This document shows positions 1 to 8,164 of a stretch of DNA of 64,000 nt, piece by piece (position 1 is the first letter of the stretch; each line of letters opens with the position of its first letter). Below the pieces are notes generated by a model. It was given only the letters and a program-made list of their open reading frames with translations. It ran no database searches and was not told where the DNA came from. The stretch spans positions 124,001 through 188,000 of the forward strand of contig NZ_JANSGD010000004.1 of assembly GCF_024742075.1 (NCBI RefSeq), in the 5' to 3' direction. The stretch is from Facklamia sp. 7083-14-GEN3 (GTDB lineage Bacteria; Bacillota; Bacilli; Lactobacillales; Aerococcaceae). The translations under genes and the position numbers were made by a program.

Positions 1-387
1 TCCATCATCGAAATTTTGTTCCCACTCAAAGGCTTCACTGCTTTGATAGTTGTCAGGAACATAGATTAAGGTACCACGATTTAAATGAGACAATTGGAAA
101 GCAGAAATTTTATCTTGATTAGCAGGAACAGCTTGGAATAAATATTTTTTTAAAAGTTCTTCATGATCAGTTTGAGCTGTTTGCCAATCAGCAATGATAA
201 AGTCTGAATGAGCAGTTAATTTTCTTTCAACCAATGAAGGCGTACTTTGCTCTTCGACAAACAAAGGCCAGGATTCGATTTTCGCTCGTTCAATGGTGGG
301 AAGCTCTGTATTTTCGAAAGCTTGTTGACTTTGTTCAAAAACATCTTTGAGCCAGTTAACAGTGGGTGTGAATATTTCTTGAGTCAT
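1..387 (-). CDS. sufD: SufD, Fe-S cluster assembly scaffold subunit (N-terminal part, cut by window edge)
   Basis: The minus strand reads openly for 129 codons from an ATG at 387, eight bases after the sufC stop and behind an AGGTG ribosome binding site, and runs off the window at base 1. The translated start is MTQEIFTPTVNWLKDVFEQS. The product fits the N-terminal helical region of SufD: 'ERAKIESWPLF' followed by 'HLNRGTLIYVPD'. SufD works with SufB and SufC as a cytoplasmic complex that builds Fe-S clusters. Its identity rests mainly on position directly after sufC, the usual sufC-sufD-sufS-sufU-sufB order in Firmicutes. The beta-helix core lies outside the window. Confidence 0.85.
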   Translation of the reverse strand, partial: MTQEIFTPTVNWLKDVFEQSQQAFENTELPTIERAKIESWPLFVEEQSTPSLVERKLTAHSDFIIADWQTAQTDHEELLKKYLFQAVPANQDKISAFQLSHLNRGTLIYVPDNYQSSEAFEWEQNFDDG

Positions 388-395
388 TTTTTCAC

Positions 396-1163
396 CTACT
401 CTTCATTTAGTTCAATGCCATTTTCGTGAGCAATTTCTTTATATCCTTTGGCTTCTAATTCTAAGGCTAACTCAGACCCACCTGACTTCACGACACGACC
501 ATCCATCATAATATGAACAAAATCTGGCTCAACGTAGTTTAAAAGACGTTGATAGTGGGTAATAATTAAAGCACCAAAATTTTCACCACGTAAAGAGTTG
601 ATGCCTTTGGATACAACTTGTAAGGCATCAATATCTAGACCAGAGTCGATTTCGTCTAAGAGAGCAAAACGAGGTTCGATCATTAGCATTTGAAGAATTT
701 CGTTTCGTTTCTTCTCGCCACCTGAAAAACCTTCGTTCACATAACGTTCGACCATTTCTTCAGACATATCCAAAAGCGCCATTTTTTCATCTAATTTGTC
801 TAAGAATTCAAAAATAGGCATCTGATTATCATCTTCACGGCGTGAATTGATGGCTTCACGCATGAGGGTTGCGTTCGTAACACCTGAAATCTCACTTGGG
901 TATTGAACGGCCATAAATAGACCGGCTCTAGCGCGTTCATCTACTTCCATTTCTAAGAGATCAACACCGTCGAGAAGAACCTGTCCTTGTGTAATTGTAT
1001 AATCGGGGTGGCCCATGATAGCTTGTGAAAGTGTCGATTTACCTGTTCCGTTAGGTCCCATAATAGCATGCACTTCATTACTGTTAATGGTTAAATTAAC
1101 ACCCTTTAATATTTCTTTACCTTCAATTTCTACATGTAGATTTTTGATTTCTAGTGTTGACAT
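396..1163 (-). CDS. sufC: SufC, Fe-S cluster assembly ATPase
   Basis: A 255-residue ABC-type ATPase that partners SufB and SufD in assembly of iron-sulfur clusters; it is cytoplasmic and not a transporter. Walker A GPNGTGKS lies at residues 36-43, the signature FSGGEKKR at 146-153 (the Suf-specific variant of LSGGQ), Walker B FALLDEIDSG at 166-175 and the switch histidine at 203. The start at 1163 is chosen because AGAAGGAG lies just upstream; the frame is open nine codons further but without a ribosome binding site. It is the first gene of the suf operon, divergent from dnaX, and sufD follows after eight bases. Confidence 0.96.
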   Translation of the reverse strand: MSTLEIKNLHVEIEGKEILKGVNLTINSNEVHAIMGPNGTGKSTLSQAIMGHPDYTITQGQVLLDGVDLLEMEVDERARAGLFMAVQYPSEISGVTNATLMREAINSRREDDNQMPIFEFLDKLDEKMALLDMSEEMVERYVNEGFSGGEKKRNEILQMLMIEPRFALLDEIDSGLDIDALQVVSKGINSLRGENFGALIITHYQRLLNYVEPDFVHIMMDGRVVKSGGSELALELEAKGYKEIAHENGIELNEE

Positions 1164-1266
1164 ATACTCGCTCCTTCTAATCATTTTCACAAGCTATATT
1201 CTACCATAAATTGTGAAGATTAAAATCTTGAATTTTAAAGTGTTTACTAAGTGATTTTTAAAAGCA

Positions 1267-1296
1267 TTCGCCAATTAAGGATAAATTCGATATAAT
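1267..1296 (+). promoter_or_regulatory. Putative promoter of dnaX
   Basis: TATAAT lies at 1291-1296 with a weak -35 match, TTCGCC, at 1267-1272 and an 18-base spacer. It is about 30 bases before the dnaX start, in the 160-base gap that separates it from the divergent suf operon. No scRNA or tRNA gene is visible in this gap. Confidence 0.5.
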
Positions 1297-1326
1297 AAGT
1301 TTACTAAATAGAGGAGGCTATAAATA

Positions 1327-3372
1327 ATGAGTTATCAGGCATTATACCGTGTTTGGCGACCACAATCTTTTGATGAATTAGTGGGGCAAGAGATGATCGC
1401 ACAGACTTTAAGGAATGCAATCGCTAAACATCAATTAAGCCATGCCTATCTCTTTTCAGGACCAAGAGGCACAGGTAAAACCTCAGTTGCTAAAATACTT
1501 GCTAAGGCAGTCAATTGTCCGAATTCAACAGATGGAAACCCGTGTAATGAATGTTCCATTTGCCAAGGGATTACTTCAGGAGAGATTAGCGATGTAATTG
1601 AAATTGATGCGGCATCGAATAACGGAGTCGATGAAATTCGTGATCTGAGAGATCGCGTTCGTTATGCTCCCACACGTGCTAAGAATAAAGTATATATTAT
1701 TGATGAGGTTCATATGTTAACAACGGGTGCTTTCAACGCACTCTTAAAAACATTAGAAGAGCCTCCTGCTAATGTGATTTTTATACTGGCTACGACAGAG
1801 CCCCATAAAATACCAGCGACTATTCTATCGAGAACTCAGCGATTTGATTTTCAAAGGATTAAAGATACTGACTTGATTGCAAGAATGCAATATATTTTGG
1901 ATCATGAACAACAAGAATATAATCTTGAAGCATTAAAAGTTATTGCACGCGCTGCTAACGGTGGAATGAGAGATGCCTTAAGCCTACTAGACCAAGCAAT
2001 TTCTTATGGACAAGACCGCTTAGAACTTGAAACGGCACTGTTAGTATCCGGTTCTTTTGCTCAAACCGTTTATGTTCAATATATTCAAGCACTCGCCCAA
2101 TCACAAGTAGAAGAGGCCTTGCAGATTTTGGAAGAACAATTACAAGAGGGAAAACAGGCTGGGCGCTTTATTGAAGAACTGATTTTATTTGCTCGAGATA
2201 CACTTTTAAGTTTATTTTCCACGAAGAACCACACACTGCTAACTGACCAAGAATTTCAACCATTGAAAGAGAATATTGAGCCAGCATTCTTTTATCAGTT
2301 AATTGATTTTTTGAACCAAGCTCAAAATAAAATGCGTTTTTCAACGCAACCAGAAGTTTATTTAGAAGTTATGACGGTCCAATTAGCACAGTTAGGGCAG
2401 GATATACTTTTAAATGAAGAAGTAGAGCAAGTAGACTCTCAAACATCCGGACATTTAGAAGCACAAATTAGACTGCTACAAGAAGAATTAGAAAAGCAAA
2501 AAGCTTTACTTGATGATCTTATAAATAATCAAAAAGAATCTACTCAAGTAGAAAATAATCAAACGGAACTAATCCCACGTAAAAAGCCTGAGTTTGCTCA
2601 GAAAGATTATGTGGCCGATTTACATGAGATTTATAATGTTTTGAATCAAGCAACTAAAGAAGATATTAAGCTCTTGAAAAAAGAGTGGCCAGCTATTTTA
2701 GCTGAACTAGCTCCTAGCCAAAGAGTCCGTTTGAGTAACACTAAGCCTTTAGCGGCGGGACCGGATTGTGCTCTAATTTCTTTCGAAGACCAGAATTTAT
2801 GTGCGATTGTCCAACATGACAGTCGTTTGATTGATCAGGTGAATAATATAGCGAGCCAACGTTTGGGCAAGGCGATTCACTTCACCTATCTGTGGCAGGC
2901 TGATTGGTCTGGTATTCGAAGTGATTACAAAATCTTGTTTGAACGCAATGGTAGAAAACCGATTGACCTACCTAAAAAGTTATCAAAAACTCAAGAAAGT
3001 ATAACTTCATCAGAAGAAACTGCTGAGCAGCTAGAAACTGTTCAGACAGATTTGCCGGATAATACACCAAGTCAAATGAATCAGGATAACCTGGCAGAAA
3101 TAGATAAAAATGAAAAAAACAGGTCTCAAAATGAGGAATTAGACTCAATTGAAGCCCAATTGCCTGAACCGGCAGAAGATGTGGCAGCTTTATTCCAACG
3201 GAGTCAAATCAATCATATTGAAGAGGAAGAAGAAAGACCAATTATTCAACCGGCAGATGGACAAACGGATTTCTTTGATCTAGAGGATACTCTGAAGGAA
3301 GAAAACCCAGCAGTCCAAAAAGCCATTGAACTCTTTGGTAAAGAAAATATCACTATTTACAATGGACGTTAA
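1327..3372 (+). CDS. dnaX: DnaX, DNA polymerase III tau/gamma subunit
   Basis: Clamp-loader ATPase of 681 residues that loads the beta clamp and bridges polymerase and helicase. Walker A GPRGTGKT is at residues 45-52, zinc-binding cysteines at 64, 73, 76 and 79, Walker B VYIIDEVHM at 122-130, and the SRT motif (ILSRTQRFDF) follows. Residues from about 380 on are the tau-specific part, with a glutamine/glutamate-rich coiled segment near 375-420 and a low-complexity acidic linker near 550-640. The RBS is GAGGAGG, 8 bases before ATG. It starts the conserved dnaX-ybaB-recR block. A short A-run near codons 596-598 is discussed as a finding. Bacillus DnaX is around 560 residues, so this one is long. 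Confidence 0.97.
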   Translation: MSYQALYRVWRPQSFDELVGQEMIAQTLRNAIAKHQLSHAYLFSGPRGTGKTSVAKILAKAVNCPNSTDGNPCNECSICQGITSGEISDVIEIDAASNNGVDEIRDLRDRVRYAPTRAKNKVYIIDEVHMLTTGAFNALLKTLEEPPANVIFILATTEPHKIPATILSRTQRFDFQRIKDTDLIARMQYILDHEQQEYNLEALKVIARAANGGMRDALSLLDQAISYGQDRLELETALLVSGSFAQTVYVQYIQALAQSQVEEALQILEEQLQEGKQAGRFIEELILFARDTLLSLFSTKNHTLLTDQEFQPLKENIEPAFFYQLIDFLNQAQNKMRFSTQPEVYLEVMTVQLAQLGQDILLNEEVEQVDSQTSGHLEAQIRLLQEELEKQKALLDDLINNQKESTQVENNQTELIPRKKPEFAQKDYVADLHEIYNVLNQATKEDIKLLKKEWPAILAELAPSQRVRLSNTKPLAAGPDCALISFEDQNLCAIVQHDSRLIDQVNNIASQRLGKAIHFTYLWQADWSGIRSDYKILFERNGRKPIDLPKKLSKTQESITSSEETAEQLETVQTDLPDNTPSQMNQDNLAEIDKNEKNRSQNEELDSIEAQLPEPAEDVAALFQRSQINHIEEEEERPIIQPADGQTDFFDLEDTLKEENPAVQKAIELFGKENITIYNGR

Positions 3373-3460
3373 GAAAAGTAGTTTATAAAGAATTTAAGTA
3401 ATACTTTTAACACCACTACTAGTGAAATAACATGATTTACAATTAATAAAAAATTTCTAG

Positions 3461-3494
3461 AGAATCCAAGTGTTTAAATGCTTGGATTCTTTTG
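3461..3494 (+). terminator. Rho-independent terminator after dnaX
   Basis: A perfect 10-bp stem (AGAATCCAAG at 3461-3470 with CTTGGATTCT at 3481-3490) closes a 10-base loop and is followed by TTTTGG. The U-tract is short. The 312 bases between dnaX and ybaB hold this hairpin and the ybaB promoter; nothing else is evident. Confidence 0.65.
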
Positions 3495-3610
3495 GCTTCA
3501 TAAAAATGCTTTACGAATGGTATGAATTGAAATATAAGCTGAGGAGATTCTAAATAATTTAATTTGATTTTAGAAGAATACTTTTGTAGTCGAAAGAAGT
3601 TATTGCCGTA

Positions 3611-3619
3611 TGCTATAAT
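3611..3619 (+). promoter_or_regulatory. Extended -10 promoter of the ybaB-recR-tmk operon
   Basis: TGCTATAAT is a perfect extended -10 element 66 bases before the ybaB start. No clear -35 is present, as expected for an extended -10 promoter. It separates the downstream operon from dnaX. Confidence 0.6.
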
Positions 3620-3684
3620 TGAAGTGTAGTCTAATTAAAGATGAAATTTAAAATAATATTCTAACTATGGAAGGAAGATGCAAT

Positions 3685-3993
3685 ATGATGCCGAACATGA
3701 ACAACATGATGAAGCAAGTTCAGAAGATGCAAAAAGAGATGGAGAAAACACAAAAAGAATTAGAGACTAAAGAATTTGTGGTAGAAGATGCTCAAAAATT
3801 AGTTAAAGTGGTAATGACCGGAAAAAAAGAAATTAAAGAATTAACAATTAAGCCAGACTTAGTTGACCCGGAAGATATCGAAATGTTGCAGGACGTAGTT
3901 TTGGCAACCGTTAACCAAGCGATTCAAGAAGTTGAACAGACGACTCAAGATCAAATGGGGCAATTCACCAAAGGGTTAAACTTGCCTTTCTAG
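3685..3993 (+). CDS. ybaB: YbaB/EbfC family nucleoid-associated protein
   Basis: Small (102 residues) dimeric DNA-binding protein found next to dnaX-recR in most bacteria; the family coats DNA and influences nucleoid structure and recombination. The N-terminal half is a coiled coil rich in M, Q, K and E (MMKQVQKMQKEMEKTQKELE), followed by the family's beta-rich core VVEDAQKLVKVVMTGKKEIK and a C-terminal helix. The start at 3685 is chosen because GGAAGGAAG is six bases upstream; an in-frame ATG at 3667 has no ribosome binding site. It is 27 bases before recR and clearly in one operon with it. Confidence 0.93.
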   Translation: MMPNMNNMMKQVQKMQKEMEKTQKELETKEFVVEDAQKLVKVVMTGKKEIKELTIKPDLVDPEDIEMLQDVVLATVNQAIQEVEQTTQDQMGQFTKGLNLPF

Positions 3994-4020
3994 CAGTAAG
4001 AAAAGAAAGGGGGAGTTGGA

Positions 4021-4617
4021 ATGGATTATCCATCACCCATTGCAAAATTAATAAATAGTTTCACCAAATTACCAGGTATTGGAAGTAAAACAGCTGCTCG
4101 TTTAGCTTTTTATGTTTTAGAAATGTCTGAAGCGGATGTTTCTTATTTTGCTCAAGCCCTGATTAATGCTAAGCGTGATCTTAAATATTGTTCGGTATGT
4201 GGGAACATTACTGATACAGATCCATGTATGATTTGTAGTGATCCATCAAGAGATCAATCGATTATTTTAGTTGTTGAAGATAGTCGTGATGTGATGTCGA
4301 TGGAAAAAATGCAAGAATTTCATGGCTGTTATCATGTTCTGCAAGGTGTGCTCTCTCCGATGGAAGGCACAGGCCCTGAAGATTTAAACATTGCCTCACT
4401 GATAAAGAGGCTTCAAGATGAAGAAGTTAAAGAAGTTATTGTAGCAACGAATGCAACTGCCGAAGGTGAAGCGACAGCCATCTATTTATCAAGATTGATT
4501 AAGCCAGCCGGCATAAAAGTTACGCGCCTTGCTCATGGATTATCAGTAGGATCAGATATCGAATATGCAGATGAAATGACTCTCTTTCGCGCTATTGAAG
4601 GCCGAAGAGAGTTATAA
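4021..4617 (+). CDS. recR: RecR, recombination mediator protein
   Basis: RecR of normal length, 198 residues, acts with RecF and RecO to load RecA on single-stranded gaps. The N-terminal helix-hairpin-helix ([15 protein letters not shown], residues 17-31) is followed by a C4 zinc finger with C57, C60, C69 and C72 and a Toprim domain starting [11 protein letters not shown]. The conserved end [16 protein letters not shown] and [17 protein letters not shown] is intact. The RBS is GGGGGAG, just before the ATG. It lies between ybaB and tmk, the standard Firmicutes order. Confidence 0.97.
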   Translation: MDYPSPIAKLINSFTKLPGIGSKTAARLAFYVLEMSEADVSYFAQALINAKRDLKYCSVCGNITDTDPCMICSDPSRDQSIILVVEDSRDVMSMEKMQEFHGCYHVLQGVLSPMEGTGPEDLNIASLIKRLQDEEVKEVIVATNATAEGEATAIYLSRLIKPAGIKVTRLAHGLSVGSDIEYADEMTLFRAIEGRREL

Positions 4618-4631
4618 TAAAGGAGTATCAA

Positions 4632-5267
4632 ATGCCAAAAGGGAAGTTTATCGCGTTTGAAGGCCCAGATGGATCAGGGAAAACCTCGATTATCAAAGCT
4701 TTAGGACGAATGCTTAAAAAAGAAGGTGTAGAAGCTGTATTTACTAGAGAGCCAGGAGGCAGTCCCATAGCTGAGCAAATTCGTGAACTCATTTTAGATA
4801 TTAATAATACAGCTATGGACTATCGTACAGAGGCTTTACTATATGCAGCAAGTCGTCGACAACACTTGACTGAAATAATTTTACCCAATGTTCAAGCGGG
4901 TAAAATGGTGATTAGTGACCGTTTTGTGATGTCTTCATTAGCCTATCAAGGTATTGCAAGAGGAGTCGGTTTAGATGCCGTCTGGCAGATTAACCAGTTC
5001 GCTATTGAAGACCACTTACCAGACCTTACAATTTTAGTGGATGTTCCCGCTGACGTGGGTTTGGAGAGAATCGAAAAAGCTCGTGGTAGTAGACAATATG
5101 ACCGCCTTGATCGAGAAGCACTTGCTTTTCATCAGAGAGTTAGACAAACCTATCTCGAATTGATTCCTCAATGGAAAAACATTGTGGTTATAGATGGTAA
5201 TCAAAGTATAGAACAAGTTAGCTTGGAGTGCTTCGAAACTCTAAAAAAACGTGGTATGATTAAGTAA
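4632..5267 (+). CDS. tmk: Thymidylate kinase
   Basis: Converts dTMP to dTDP with ATP for DNA synthesis. The 211-residue protein has P-loop GPDGSGKT at residues 11-18, the TREPGG nucleotide-binding motif at 38-43, the DR pair at 96-97 and a lid segment KARGSRQYDRLD. Length and motif order are typical. It follows recR after 14 bases with AAAGGAG as ribosome binding site and is followed by darA and holB, a usual arrangement in Firmicutes. Confidence 0.97.
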   Translation: MPKGKFIAFEGPDGSGKTSIIKALGRMLKKEGVEAVFTREPGGSPIAEQIRELILDINNTAMDYRTEALLYAASRRQHLTEIILPNVQAGKMVISDRFVMSSLAYQGIARGVGLDAVWQINQFAIEDHLPDLTILVDVPADVGLERIEKARGSRQYDRLDREALAFHQRVRQTYLELIPQWKNIVVIDGNQSIEQVSLECFETLKKRGMIK

Positions 5268-5288
5268 TAATACGTCAGGAGGAATAAT

Positions 5289-5618
5289 ATGAAATTACTA
5301 GTAGCGATTGTTCAAGATCAAGACCAGCAAGTTTTGGGAAAGGCTTTATTAGAAAATGATATTCGCGCGACAAAATTATCTTCAACTGGAGGTTTCTTAC
5401 GTTCAGGTAATACGACATTCTTATTAGGGGTAGAGGATGAGCGAGTGGAGGAAGTACTTGAAGTTATTAAAGCTTCTTGTCAATCGCGTGAGCAATATAT
5501 TTCAACACCTATCCATTTAGATATGAATTTGGAAGTTTCAAATACTTACCCATTAAAAGTTGAAGTTGGTGGAGCGATTGTGTTTGTTCTACCAATTGAG
5601 AGTTTCTTCCATTTCTAA
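5289..5618 (+). CDS. darA: Cyclic-di-AMP receptor DarA/PstA (YaaQ family)
   Basis: A 109-residue PII-like protein. The family binds the second messenger c-di-AMP as a trimer in the cytoplasm; its downstream partner is not established. Features that match are the start MKLLVAIVQDQD, the T-loop-like segment RATKLSSTGGFLRSGNTTFL (residues about 27-46) and the C-terminal strand AIVFVLPIESFFHF. Its place between tmk and holB is the same as yaaQ in Bacillus. RBS AGGAGGAA is 7 bases before the ATG. The sequence assigns the family clearly; ligand binding is inferred from the family. Confidence 0.92.
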   Translation: MKLLVAIVQDQDQQVLGKALLENDIRATKLSSTGGFLRSGNTTFLLGVEDERVEEVLEVIKASCQSREQYISTPIHLDMNLEVSNTYPLKVEVGGAIVFVLPIESFFHF

Positions 5619-5645
5619 AAGACAAGCATTTGAAAGAGGGAGTCT

Positions 5646-6626
5646 ATGCGGTTAGAAGCTGCCAAAAAGCATTTTAATCTATTGATACAACATAAGCGAC
5701 TCGCTCACGCTTATTTATTTACTGGCGAATTAGGCCAAGCTAAAAAAAAATTAGTGGAAACAATTATCCAAGCCCTTGTTTGTAAGCATTTTGATGCAGA
5801 AGGAAGGGCTTGTTTAAATTGTATGGATTGCCAGAGAATTACACGGGGGCAATTTGCAGATCATATGGCAATTGAACCTGATGGGCGAAGCATCAAAGTG
5901 GATCAAATCAGAGGGTTAAAAGAATGGTTAGGCACGAGTCCGATTGAGGCTGATTTTAAAATCGCTACGATTGAGCAGGCAGATTTAATGGGCCCAGCAG
6001 CAGCCAATGCTCTTTTACTCTTTTTGGAAGAACCAAGTCCCAATGTTTATATCTTTTTATTTAGTCGTCAGGCTGAACAATTACTACCGACGATTCAATC
6101 CAGAGTTCAGGAAGTTATCTTGGAAGATGATAAAGCAGACTCTCAAATGGATCAGATGTTGCAAGCGGGTATTCGTGATCAGCATGCACGAGTAATGCTA
6201 AAGCTATCAGTCAATCGATTGAAAAACTTAATGGATGACTATGAGGCAGAGTCTTTTGAAGATTGGTTAAAAGCACTAGAATATTTTTATCAGCTATTAA
6301 TGCAAAAAGATCCTTACGCTTTTGTCGCTATCCAGCAGCATTTAAAATCTTATCTTAATTTTAATCAAGGCCAAGATGGTCTCGATTATTTAAATTGGTT
6401 AAATGCTCAATTATTACTAAGTCACTATCCATCTAAAGAAAACTACTTAGGGAGTTTACAAAAGAGGGTAAATATGATTAAAGAGAGAATCAATCATCAA
6501 GTGAGTCATACAAGCTATCATCGAATGAATCAACTCTTAATGGATAGTAAAAAACTCCTTATGTCGAATGTCACATCACAACTAGCCTATGAGCACTTAG
6601 CGATTAAAATGTGTGAATGGAAATAA
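5646..6626 (+). CDS. holB: HolB, DNA polymerase III delta prime subunit
   Basis: Clamp-loader subunit of 326 residues that completes the DnaX-HolA-HolB ring. It shows the family fold start RLAHAYLFTGELGQAKKKL (residues 18-36), where the P-loop is degenerate (no GK[ST]), consistent with a non-ATP-hydrolysing delta prime. Zinc ligands are C46, C56, C59 and C62. The segment ANALLLFLEEPSPNVYIFLF is the usual clamp-loader motif. The gene follows darA after 27 bases and yabA follows it directly. The Bacillus gene yaaT/ricT that normally sits after holB is absent here. Confidence 0.95.
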   Translation: MRLEAAKKHFNLLIQHKRLAHAYLFTGELGQAKKKLVETIIQALVCKHFDAEGRACLNCMDCQRITRGQFADHMAIEPDGRSIKVDQIRGLKEWLGTSPIEADFKIATIEQADLMGPAAANALLLFLEEPSPNVYIFLFSRQAEQLLPTIQSRVQEVILEDDKADSQMDQMLQAGIRDQHARVMLKLSVNRLKNLMDDYEAESFEDWLKALEYFYQLLMQKDPYAFVAIQQHLKSYLNFNQGQDGLDYLNWLNAQLLLSHYPSKENYLGSLQKRVNMIKERINHQVSHTSYHRMNQLLMDSKKLLMSNVTSQLAYEHLAIKMCEWK

Positions 6627-6645
6627 TAAGAAGAGAGGTGTTAGC

Positions 6646-7017
6646 ATGTCTGAAATAAAGATTGAAGAACTTCTTATGCAAGTTAACCAAGAGCTGAATC
6701 AATTGTTCGAAACGGTTAACACCTTGTCGGAAGAAGTGACACGGTTAACTAATGAAAACAATCGTTTAAGGATGCAACAGTATCAAGCAGTTGAGCAGAT
6801 GGAAATTAATCCTTTAAAAAATGAGGACACTCAAGACAATCAAACTACTAGCAAACCTGAACAGACGCTTGAGCATCGTCAGAGTGGCCAAGCCCGTCTC
6901 CAAGCTTTCTATAATGATGGTATCCATATTTGCCATCACTATTTTGGTAGTAAGCGGGAAACAAACGAAGAATGTATCTTTTGTCAAGATATTATTGATT
7001 CTTTGGGTGAGCAATAA
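6646..7017 (+). CDS. yabA: YabA, replication initiation control protein
   Basis: A 123-residue regulator that binds DnaA and the beta clamp and restrains initiation of replication. Residues about 8-45 form a leucine-zipper coiled coil (LLMQVNQELNQLFETVNTL). The C-terminal zinc-binding part contains C96, H97, H98, C110 and C113. The start at 6646 is preceded by AGAGAGGTG; an in-frame GTG at 6613 inside holB lacks a ribosome binding site. The variable linker (residues 55-80) is Q/T/E rich. The stop codon touches the ATG of trmN6, so translation is probably coupled. Confidence 0.94.
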   Translation: MSEIKIEELLMQVNQELNQLFETVNTLSEEVTRLTNENNRLRMQQYQAVEQMEINPLKNEDTQDNQTTSKPEQTLEHRQSGQARLQAFYNDGIHICHHYFGSKRETNEECIFCQDIIDSLGEQ

Positions 7018-7806
7018 ATGACAAAAGAACTATTAATGCCAGAACTTACGGATGAACAAATGCAATTGGTTAAAGATGGTGAGCGACTTGATTTTCTGAT
7101 TCGAGAAAACCGTTATCTAATTCAAAACCCAAATTATTTTCCTTTTTCAGTGGATGCCATCTTGCTGGCGAATTTTATCCAATTCAATCAACGAGCTTCT
7201 TCTTTAAGAATCATGGACTTTTGTACAGGGGGAGGTATTATTCCTCTACTCTTATCACACCGCACGGCGTCTAAAATTCAAGCCATTGAATTGCAAGCAG
7301 ATATTGCGGATATGGCAAAACGCTCGGTTCGCTTAAATGGTTTAGAAGAGCAGATTGATATTATGCAAGGGGATTTAAGGCAATTAAAAGCAAGAAATCA
7401 GCGATTAGATATTATCAGCTGTAATCCTCCTTATTTCTCTCTCAATGAGGCGGCTAAATTGCACTCTAATCCTTATCACGCTATTGCTCGTCATGAAATT
7501 CATTTAACTTTAGATGAATGGGTGAGTAAAGCAAGCCAATTACTTAAGCAAAAAGGAAGGCTCTTTATTGTTTATCGACCAAACAGGTTAGATGATCTAA
7601 TGATGAGTCTATTAAATCATCACTTTGCTATTAAACGCCTTTGCTTTGTCCATCCAAAACAAGGTGAAAACGCAAATAGCGTTTTGGTAGAGGCTATTGC
7701 TAGGGGAGGAAGACAAGGCGTTCGAGTGGAACCTGCAATTATCGTACATCAAGAAGATGGATCCTATACGCCTATGATGCAGGAGATTTATTATGGAAAT
7801 CATTAG
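7018..7806 (+). CDS. trmN6: TrmN6/YabB-type tRNA1(Val) adenine-37 N6-methyltransferase
   Basis: SAM-dependent methyltransferase of 262 residues. The SAM motif MDFCTGGGI is at residues 66-74 and the catalytic N6-adenine motif NPPYF at 136-140. The N-terminal GERLDFLIRENRYLIQNPNYF and FSVDAILLANF segments are typical of the YabB group, which is predicted to methylate A37 of tRNA-Val. The start abuts the yabA stop, and the last 14 bases overlap yazA. The exact substrate in this organism is inferred from the family only. Confidence 0.9.
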   Translation: MTKELLMPELTDEQMQLVKDGERLDFLIRENRYLIQNPNYFPFSVDAILLANFIQFNQRASSLRIMDFCTGGGIIPLLLSHRTASKIQAIELQADIADMAKRSVRLNGLEEQIDIMQGDLRQLKARNQRLDIISCNPPYFSLNEAAKLHSNPYHAIARHEIHLTLDEWVSKASQLLKQKGRLFIVYRPNRLDDLMMSLLNHHFAIKRLCFVHPKQGENANSVLVEAIARGGRQGVRVEPAIIVHQEDGSYTPMMQEIYYGNH

Positions 7807-8131
7807 TGAGGAAGGATTCTACTTTTATGTTTTATACTGCTATGATCAAACGCTTTATGGAGGATTTACAACCAATCTTAGGCAAAGAATAGAAGCTCAT
7901 AACAAGGGAAAAGGAGCTAAGTATACTCGAGTTAAAAAGAGACAGCCTTTAAAACTGATTTATGCTGAAAAGTGGGCGAATAAGTCTTTGGCTATGTCTG
8001 CAGAGTATCATTTTAAAAAGTTGAATCGTTGCAAAAAAGAGTATTACTTGGCTAGAAACGGTGTGCCTACTTTTGATAAGGATGTATATATTATTAAAGA
8101 TTATAGTCAGCATTTGATTTGTCATTTATAA
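7793..8131 (+). CDS. yazA: GIY-YIG nuclease superfamily protein (YazA/UPF0213)
   Basis: A stand-alone 112-residue GIY-YIG domain. The core motif appears as FYVLYCYDQTLYGGFT (residues 11-26), followed by NLRQRIEAHNKGKGAKYTR and a C-terminal catalytic glutamate in SAEYHFKKL. These small proteins are widespread beside yabB and rsmI; some relatives cut DNA, but no biological role is settled. The ATG overlaps trmN6 by 14 bases and is preceded by AGGAG within that gene, which implies translational coupling. Confidence 0.88.
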   Translation: MEIISEEGFYFYVLYCYDQTLYGGFTTNLRQRIEAHNKGKGAKYTRVKKRQPLKLIYAEKWANKSLAMSAEYHFKKLNRCKKEYYLARNGVPTFDKDVYIIKDYSQHLICHL

Positions 8132-8164
8132 AAGAGATTAAAGCTTAAAGGGAGTGAGCGCATT

